Of a stretch of 64,000 bases of DNA, positions 56,888 through 64,000 are shown one piece after another. The first letter of the stretch is position 1, and every line of letters starts with the position of its first letter. A program made the position numbers and the translations under genes. Location of the stretch: positions 434,001-498,000 of the forward strand of contig PUDQ02000057.1 of the NCBI GenBank assembly GCA_002964805.2, in the 5' to 3' direction. The notes beneath the pieces are model-generated. The model was not told the DNA's origin and searched no databases. It saw only the letters and a list, made by a program, of their open reading frames with translations. This DNA comes from Trametes villosa (taxonomy: Eukaryota; Basidiomycota; Agaricomycetes; Polyporales; Polyporaceae).

Positions 56888-58547
56888 GCTAGGTTTCCCC
56901 GAGTCCGAACAATGTAAGCCACAGAATCCCAAGTTCTTGCTCCTCCCGGAATGAAGTTAATGTTGGGTAGCAGAGAGCCTGTATGGTCTTCAGCCCAGAA
57001 AGAAGCTGTCGAAGAGGATGCAGGCCCCGTAGCAAAGGATGGTAGCGAATGGAGAGTGGAAGGTTGGTAGCCACAACCACAACCGGCGTCCTTGGCCTCG
57101 AGCGCTCGCGATCTCGATCTTATCTAATCTCTCTCCAGAATAGATGCAAGTGCTTCGGACGTCTATCCGTGCTTGCACTCCCTCCTCCATGGTCACTGTG
57201 GCAAGTACTGCCGTATGCATGGCCTGGCCAATTATTCTCCCACTACTACCGACTCAACCGTACAAGACCTCTAGCTCTCTCTGGCAGCGACCACCATTAT
57301 CATGAATATGCGGTCAAACTGATCGGCAATACTAGTAATACCCTTTGCCGACGAGCATGTTACGCCGTCGCTCGAGGCGAGGAACAGTTCTAGTTGCAGC
57401 TCGAACCTGAGCCGGTCGGACTCTCGTTTACGCATCCCCGGCCATTTTATACTGCATTTTTAAAGAACCACCCAGGCCGCAGCCCCTACGTCGTGAGCTC
57501 GATGATCCAACTTTACCTATCGTTGCTGAAAGCCTGGACGCGATGTCTGGACTCCACCGACGTTACTTGCAAGCAATCTCCGGACTTCACGGGCTCTCCC
57601 CTGAAGTGATCGTGGCTGCTCTCATATCCAAGTGATAAGATAGGGATCGACGCTATTGCATGCCAAGCCAGCATTGATTTGAGGCATTATCATAGACCTC
57701 TAGACTGGATCTTTGGGCTGACAGAATGCACTCGGAAAAGTGCGCAGCAACATCGGCCGGATTTGCGCTGCCAAGTCTACAACATCTATGCTCTATGTAG
57801 CGCGACACAACACTGCGTCAATGTTATCGGTCTGTGCCTATTCTCGTACGGACGTGAGCATCGCAAGACGCTCCCCGTAACGTTCAATATTCAATGACCG
57901 CGGCGCCTGCGGCTGCGCATATCAGACTCGAATCCCCACTCGAGCGCTTCAAAATGGGGTCTCTTGACTATCACAGACCGCAAGAAACCGAAAGTTTGCA
58001 GGAGCGCACATGATACGAAGCGTCGTTCAAACTACTTACCCGCAATTCCCCCGGAACACCACTATCGCGGGGGCGGCGCTGCACAACACTCCTTCCGGTA
58101 TGCGTCTTCCAGGAAGCCCGATAACTGCTTGCGCCGTTCCTGACCTGCGCTTCTTCCAGGCGTGCCGTGGCTGTCGAGCTTCCGAAGCCTCTCCGCCGGT
58201 GCGCAGGAGATAAGGGCGCGCACAGCGTATCTCCTCGATGCAGCAGATGATTGCTGGCTAGCCGAAGCCGCGAAACGCGGATTCTGCGCCTACGCCAGCC
58301 ACCTCGTCCCGTCTAAACACCATGCTTGCCCATACCTGGCCAATCGGCACCCAGGCTGCCCCGGCCCTTATCCATACGCGGGCGTTTGCAAGGCGCAATC
58401 CGTGCAAACCGTCCTGAATGGACGTCCCTGAGAATTCGGGACCATCACATGAACCGCGATATCTGCGATGCCGTGATGCAGACGCTTTAAGAGGCCCCAA
58501 CCCGCTGCGCTCCACCGCCAGACCACCCGGTTCTCCTCTCCTCCACG
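56888..58547. other. Intergenic between divergent karyopherin and transporter genes
   Basis: About 1.66 kb. Short open frames only, none with a domain. It should contain both promoters. Confidence 0.45.
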
Positions 58548-60886
58548 ATGAGCACGAAGGACTCCTTCAGCGAACCAGACGAGAAGAAGGTCCAGGTCAA
58601 CGTCCACGTCGCCGCCGCCGACGAGGACGTCGACACCGCCGCGCGGCTCGCGGCGGGTCTTGACCAGGAGTTGACGCCGGAGGAGTCCAACCGGCTCCGG
58701 AAGAAGATCGACTGGCATATTCTGCCTTTGATGTGCGGTGAGTACCAGTCGATCGTCGCCGCTTCTCAACGTCCGGGCTGACGGGTGTGCGTGATTGTCC
58801 AGTTCTCTACTGGATCCAGTTCATGGACAAGACGACCTTGGGGAGCTCGGCTATTCTTGGGATCAGGTACGCAGACCCCCTCGCGTGACCTGCAACAGGA
58901 CTTATACTTCGACTTCTATAGAGAGTCAACCCATCTCACGACCAACCAGTACGTGCTCAAGCCTCGCTTCTTTGACGGTGTCTGACCCGTAATTGTATCG
59001 CACAGATACAACTGGTACGAGCTCACTCGTACGTCTAGTCGAGCGTGAACTTACACCGGAGTCCAGGCTCGGTACCATCTTCTATCTGAGCTACCTAGTC
59101 TTCGAATACCCTCAGAATCTTGCGCTGCAGCGTTTCCCTGTGGGCAAATGGATGAGGTACGCTCCCTCCACCTCCCTCCGTCCGTGCGGGTTCTCATCCT
59201 TGTAGCATCAACATCTTCATCTGGGGAGTTGCACTTTGCTCGCATGCTGCGTGCAAGAATTTCGGCGGACTATTCGCCGTCCGACTCATCCTCGGAATGT
59301 GCGAAGGCTCCATCACCGCCGGCTTCATGATTGTTAGCTCTATGTTTTACACACGCAACGAGCAAACACTGCGTGTCGGCTACTGGTGTAAGCCTCCCGC
59401 CTACCCCGAACTTGTTGTTGTATGCTGACTTAGACATCTAGTCTTGATGAACGGCACTGGTAAGTTATGGATGATGCAAAGCTGGCAGTCCCTGTGATTG
59501 AGCCCCTTGTACCAGCTCAAATCATCTCGGGCTTCCTGAGCTTCGGCACGTTGCATATCAAGACCGACAAGTTTGAGCCCTGGCAGTGGTGCGTTCTACG
59601 CCTTACTGCTGATGCCTCGACCCTCATTGCTGTTGTAGGCTCATGATCATCACTGGGATACTCACCCTGATCACCGCGGTGCTCTACTGGTATGCAGAAT
59701 CCATGCCCTCGCCCTCACATGTCATGCTCATGCTTCGCAGGTTCCTCTTCCCTGACTCGCCCACGAACGCATGGTTCCTCACTATGGAGGAGCGCGCAAA
59801 GGCCGTCAAGCGGATCCAGGTGCGTTAATATCATCATTCCTTACCAGGGCGGCGCTCATCCCCTCATAGGAGAACCAAACCGGTGTTGAGAACAAGCACT
59901 TCAAGTCCGAGCAGTACGTCCCCATCCCCTACCTTCACTCCATTCGCGCATACTAACTCCTCTAAGGTTCTACGAGGCCCTGCGCGACCCAAAAACGTGG
60001 CTCTTCGCGCTCTTCTCCGCGCTCGACAACGTGCCGAACAGCCTGACGAACCAGCGGCAGATCATTGTCTCCTCCTTCGGCTTCTCGAACCTGCAGACGA
60101 CGCTCCTCGGCTGCGTCGACGGCCTGATCGAGATCGTGACGATCTACACGGGCGTGCAGCTCGCCGCGCGCATCACGAACAGCCGCGCGTACGTCGGCGC
60201 GATCTACTTCATCCCGAACATCCTCGGGGTGCTCCTCATCAACTTCCTGCCGTGGGAGAACAAGGTCGGGCTGCTGTTTGGACAGTGGCTAACCGGTATG
60301 TGTCGCGTTTGAATAGGGTATCGTTGGGCGGGTGAGGCTCACGGGACTTCACGTAGGTGTTGGTACTACGGGCTTCGTGCTCTCTCTCTCGTGGCTCTCG
60401 AGCGTGACCTCGGGCCACACGAAGCGCGTCACCGTAAACGCGATCATGCTCATCGCATACTGCATCGGTAACGCCGCCGCGCCCTTCATGTGGCAAGCAA
60501 AGTACAAGCCCCGGTACGGCCTCCCTTTCTCGTTCTCGTCCATGCGTCGCCTGACCGATTGATGTTTCGTGTAGAAACCACATCCCGTGGACGATCATCG
60601 GGATCTGCTACGTCGCGTGCCCGATCCTGCTACTCATGATCCGCGCTCTTCTCTCGCGCGAGAACAAGAAACGCGATGCGGAGCCGGTGGACGACAAGTA
60701 CGAGGAGGTGTACATCGAGGTCGTCCTCCCCGATGGCACGCGCACCGAGCGGCGTGTCGACAAGGTCAGCTCTCCCTCCTTTGTTTCCGCGGTGTTTGGA
60801 GGCGGAGGTGCTGACGATGCATGGGCGTGTAGGAATTCTTGGACCTCACGGATATTCAGAACCGCGACTTCAGATATGTGCTGTGA
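58548..60886 (+). CDS. MFS transporter, anion:cation symporter (allantoate permease-like) family
   Basis: Plasma-membrane uptake of an organic anion (allantoate, nicotinate, tartrate and similar are known family substrates); the actual substrate is unknown. The N-terminal cytosolic segment (58548-58736) ends RLRKKIDWHILPLMC, a family hallmark. The order of exons gives VLYWIQFMDKTTLGSSAILGI, WLGTIFYLSYLVFEYPQNLA, FIWGVALCSHAACKNFGGLF, VRLILGMCEGSITAGFMIV, YTRNEQTLRVGYWFLMNGT and QIISGFLSFGTLH. They continue with FLFPDSPTNAWFLTMEERAK, LFALFSALDNVPNSLTNQRQ and YCIGNAAAPFMWQAKYKPR, ending DFRYVL with TGA at 60884-60886. About twelve transmembrane helices are expected. There are at least ten introns. 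No defect seen. Confidence 0.88.
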
Positions 60887-61507
60887 TGCGCGGCACAGAG
60901 GACTTGGAAGAGATGATCCTGTAAGATAGAGGGGGGTTATGACCGCGACGTGTAGAGTTAAGGCAGCGCCGTGCTTATGATGTACGGCGATGAACCCGTT
61001 CATGACCTTGTACGAATACACCGTGCTTTTGTATATCCAGTGGTTGGGGCGTCGGTCGTGCCATCTGGGAGGTCAGCCAACATCTGTGACCACAGAATCG
61101 GTGTTTACGGATGAGAATTACTTTGGCGGCGTGATGCGGACGACTCACGGCTCATTTTCACGGTACATGCATGCCCGTGTTGTGTGCTACGGTGAAGCAT
61201 TTGACTTCATGTTGTCAGCCCAACTTAGCTGCATATATGCGCGTCGGGCGGAGAGCGCCTAGCGGTATGTATTTACCAGTGGGACTCTCGAGTCTCCGTG
61301 CAATGATCTTCATGACACGAGACACTGTCCGGCTTGACATGCAGCCCCAAAATCAACGAGAACCAAAAGTATATTGAGCATAGCGGACGCATACGCATAC
61401 GCGCTCGGAGACAACCTGAAGACCACATGACAAAGAAACACCCATGGACCGATTAAACCGTGTATGCACCCTCAGCACCCCGAAGGGCTGCTAGCGGTAG
61501 GCTCCGC
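60887..61507. other. Convergent region between transporter and secreted-protein copy 5
   Basis: Transporter 3' flank to about 61360. The inverted duplication begins there with the shared 3' UTR block (reverse complement of ATGCTCAATATACTTTTGG near 61363-61384). Confidence 0.5.
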
Positions 61508-61904
61508 TTAGTGGAACCCGAGCCAGCAGCGGGCACCGCCCTCGACGTCGTCGCACTCGACGTCCGACGCGCCCTGGTCGATCGCCTGCACGAGCAGGCC
61601 CGCGCACGCGTCCCAGCAGTTCTCGGGGCTCTTGTAGTCGTGCGTGCCCTTGAACCAGCCGCGGCCGCCGCAGTCCATGCCGTCCTGTGTAGTAGTGAGC
61701 ACCGTGTCCATGAGGAGAGAGCTGAGGCAAGGTGGCCGGGGAGCGACGTACCCAGTTGTCGGTGCGGTAGTTGTTGAGGCAGGTGTGCAGGGCACCCTGG
61801 TCGGTGGCGCCGAGGGCGTTGAACTGGCGCACGATGGACGCGTTCGCGGAGACCTGGCTGACGGCGAACGCAGCGAGAGCGACGAAGGCGGCGGTGAACT
61901 GCAT
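61508..61904 (-). CDS. Small secreted six-cysteine protein, copy 5
   Basis: Exon 1 61904-61752 and exon 2 61684-61508 give 109 aa. Signal peptide MQFTAAFVALAAFAVSQVSA as in copies 1-3. The mature part matches copy 4, with ATDQGALHTC, SPENCWDACAGLLVQAIDQ and CDDVEGGARCWLGFH, and the stop is TAA as in copy 4. All six Cys are conserved. The A-type TATA box lies at 62054-62049. The divergent partner would lie just outside the window. Confidence 0.87.
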
Positions 61905-62048
61905 CTTGTCTGAGATTGAGACCGTTCTAATTATCGGGTGAGCGGTGGGCAGGAGGTGGTAGATGGAGTGGCTCACTGTAGATGTGTTGAAGTGCTGGTA
62001 GGAGAGATGAAGCTGGTGGTGAGGACTGGCAGACGATGCCCAACACCC

Positions 62049-62054
62049 TTTATA
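62049..62054 (-). promoter_or_regulatory. TATA box of secreted-protein copy 5 (A-type)
   Basis: TATAAA on the minus strand in the context GCCGAGTATAAAGGG, as at copy 4, 150 bases upstream of the ATG. Confidence 0.65.
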
Positions 62055-64000
62055 CTCGGCGTCGCTGAGAGTCTGCATGGGCAAAGGGAGTGGTATTCCG
62101 AATGAGGCGCCACGGAGACCAATTGCGTGGAGGGCGCGAGCAGTCCATCGGTCAGGCGAGGTACCACACATGTGCACAACGCGCTCGGAATTCGTCGCTG
62201 TGTCCCTGGACGTGCATTCAACGGGAGAAAACGGTCAGTACGCGAGCCCGGCGCTCGAGTGGAGGCGGTCTTGGCAGTGTCGCTCCGTCGAGCGACGTAA
62301 ACTCCATCGAGACATCGAGGAAGGCGAGCTCCCCATGTCACGCATTTCAATTCGCTATGGCCGCACCGATATCGGAATGGTGTCGACTAGCCGTTGGCCT
62401 GGCGCGTCGCCACATATACCGGTCGGTGCTGGGATCCCCGACCTGCGCCGTCTGGAGGATTCTACGCCAATTCTACAATGGAAATTCATGAGACTCATTG
62501 TACCAATAGACTCTGTGTAAACCCACTTGTCAATACGTGAGCTCCTTTGACTGAACGTGGTGGTGAGGAGACTCGGTGGCTTCGGTCGGCCCGCGAGTGG
62601 GAGTTCTGCGCTAACACATTGGCGCCCGCAACTTGCCGCTGCATACTCGATGGCGGTGCCCCTCAGGTGCGTGGGAATTCTGGAATCCTTGTTCTCGGAC
62701 CTCGCGGTCCTCCACCATCCTCCGAACCGTCGTCCTATACTACTCTGGTCCGGACTACAGTCGGCCGTCTGGCAATATACTCCGCGAGTAGGGGCTGTTG
62801 TTCTCTAGGAAACAACGCTGTCAATCTGGGCCGCTCTTTCTCACTTGGCTCTCGTCATGGACCGCTCGCTGGCCCCGGGCTGAAGCTGAAGCTTGACTCA
62901 GCCCGATCCGACAGGGCCCATGACAAACGAGAAGGTTTGTGACCTACCCGTGACTGTCCTCAGGTTCTATTGATTTACATATGCGCTCGTAGCGACCGAG
63001 GACTAAGATGCCCGTCTGCGGTGCCCGCCGCTCTCCGGTAGCGCGCTATATACCCGCCCGCCGTTTCCTCTTGCGGCAGGATTTCTACCAACCGCGGATG
63101 TCTGGTGGGATCAGGCTCGACACTTTAACATGAAGTATGCTCTCAAAACCACGCGGCTTCTCCAGACCGCTGCATGCCTTCCACCCGGTACTAGGCCGGA
63201 CTCGGAATTACTCGCCCGTGCCCTCGCGTTCTCGAGCCTGAGGACGCCGCCGCTCGAGCCCACACGCGCAATAACATCCCCATACCGCGTGGGCGAAGAC
63301 GGTAGCGCCCCTTGTGACCTGCGCTAAATACCAACCATATTTCCCCGTTTTCCGTCGGATCACAAGGCGCTGGGGCGCTATATCATATTCAACTGACAGT
63401 CAATTGAACGCCCTGCCTCGGGCATGTGGTGGGTGAGCTCAGGCTTCGGTTCCTCCTCGCGTCCTAACCGCGCCCCTTCCAGGTTTACGAATGAATCCGA
63501 CGTGTGGCGTATGGCACCTCAACGCCACACTATTGAATACTTCGTACGGACCTCATACTTTCTGCGGCGTACAGCGATTCTGACCGCTATCTCACTCTAG
63601 GAAGAAAATACGTATTGCGGGCATTGCTTGGTTAAATGTATCTGCGCGAGGTCGGGAACCCGGGGTCGGAGACGCACGCATGTGGCAATGTCGGCTTCGT
63701 CGACAATCACGATTATTGGTATATACCCCGGATATCTTCGTCGAAACACCGTCGCGCCGATAGTCCACAGGGATCCACCGCCACGTCGCTGTCAGTTGTA
63801 TGTCCTCACCCGTCGGACTCCGGCCGCCCACCCGATCCCCATCCGGAAGGGCACACACAAGACGCGAGGACCGCCATTTGCAAAGTATTGCCGAGTGGGC
63901 GGCGCTTCCCGTGGCGGACTGGCAACGCTGCTAGACCGAGGCCGAGGTGCTCTTCTCGTTCGTGGGGGACCTTTTGTCGACCTCTGGAGGCGTTTAACGC
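62055..64000. other. Spacer of divergent pair 5/(6), no gene
   Basis: Inverted copy of the 31.4-33.3 kb spacer, with the hairpin near 63310-63390 retained. The final 130 bases correspond to the B-type promoter region of copy 3. Confidence 0.5.

Larger units (their letters stand above)
61375..64000. repeat. Right arm of the inverted segmental duplication
   Basis: Inverted counterpart of about 31398-34040, carrying copy 5 and its divergent spacer. It continues past the window end: the last bases GCGTTTAACGC pair with 31398-31408, upstream of the TATA box of copy 3. Confidence 0.8.

Noticed and set aside
61460..61777. Antisense frames over the secreted-protein exons (seen at several copies)
   Set aside because: They recur only because the sense exons are duplicated; they lack starts in a sensible context and any domain.
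1..64000. CRISPR array, rRNA, bacterial operon or prophage
   Set aside because: No spaced direct repeats or rRNA motifs; all convincing genes are intron-containing fungal genes.

Overview
The window is nuclear DNA from a filamentous basidiomycete, most likely an Agaricomycete of the wood-decay (Polyporales-like) type. The evidence is many genes cut by roughly 50-60 base GT-AG introns, GC-rich coding sequence, an alpha-aminoadipate lysine gene (LYS4), velvet and TEA regulators, F-box and APH-like families typical of these fungi, and KDZ and hAT DNA transposons. No bacterial operon, rRNA, CRISPR array or convincing tRNA was seen.

Left part, 0-26.6 kb, conserved housekeeping and regulatory genes: the 5' end of QCR2 (minus); a SAM-dependent methyltransferase (minus); a 19-exon DNA polymerase lambda with BRCT domain (plus); a velvet-domain regulator with a very long His/Pro/Tyr-rich tail (plus); two tandem F-box genes (plus); an APH-fold kinase-like gene (plus); a TEA/ATTS transcription factor (minus); a lineage-specific hypothetical (minus); and mitochondrial homoaconitase LYS4 (minus).

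Middle, 26.9-34.1 kb: four intact copies of one small secreted six-cysteine protein (109 aa, two exons). They form two divergent pairs, each with one 'A-type' and one 'B-type' TATA promoter. A fifth copy lies at 61.5-61.9 kb inside an inverted copy of the 31.4-34.0 kb block. The window ends inside what looks like the promoter of a sixth.

34.2-49.5 kb is a nested transposon. A hAT element (near-identical 29-bp ends at 34181 and 49496) carries an open transposase gene. An 11.3-kb KDZ transposon with about 540-bp terminal inverted repeats has inserted exactly inside a 54-base intron of that gene, with a perfect 8-bp target duplication CCTAATCA. The KDZ element carries its transposase and two passenger genes: one with an RNase H1 N-terminal/viroplasmin-like motif, one with an HMG-box-like segment.

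Right part, 50-61 kb: a single-pass Ser/Thr-rich membrane protein (plus), an importin-13/Kap122-type karyopherin (minus) and an ACS-family MFS transporter of the allantoate-permease type (plus), followed by the inverted arm of the secreted-protein cluster. The genes do not form one pathway. The distinctive content is the duplicated secreted-protein pairs and the transposon-in-transposon between the two inverted arms. Exon boundaries were inferred by eye from splice signals and reading-frame arithmetic. Several gene models close exactly in frame.
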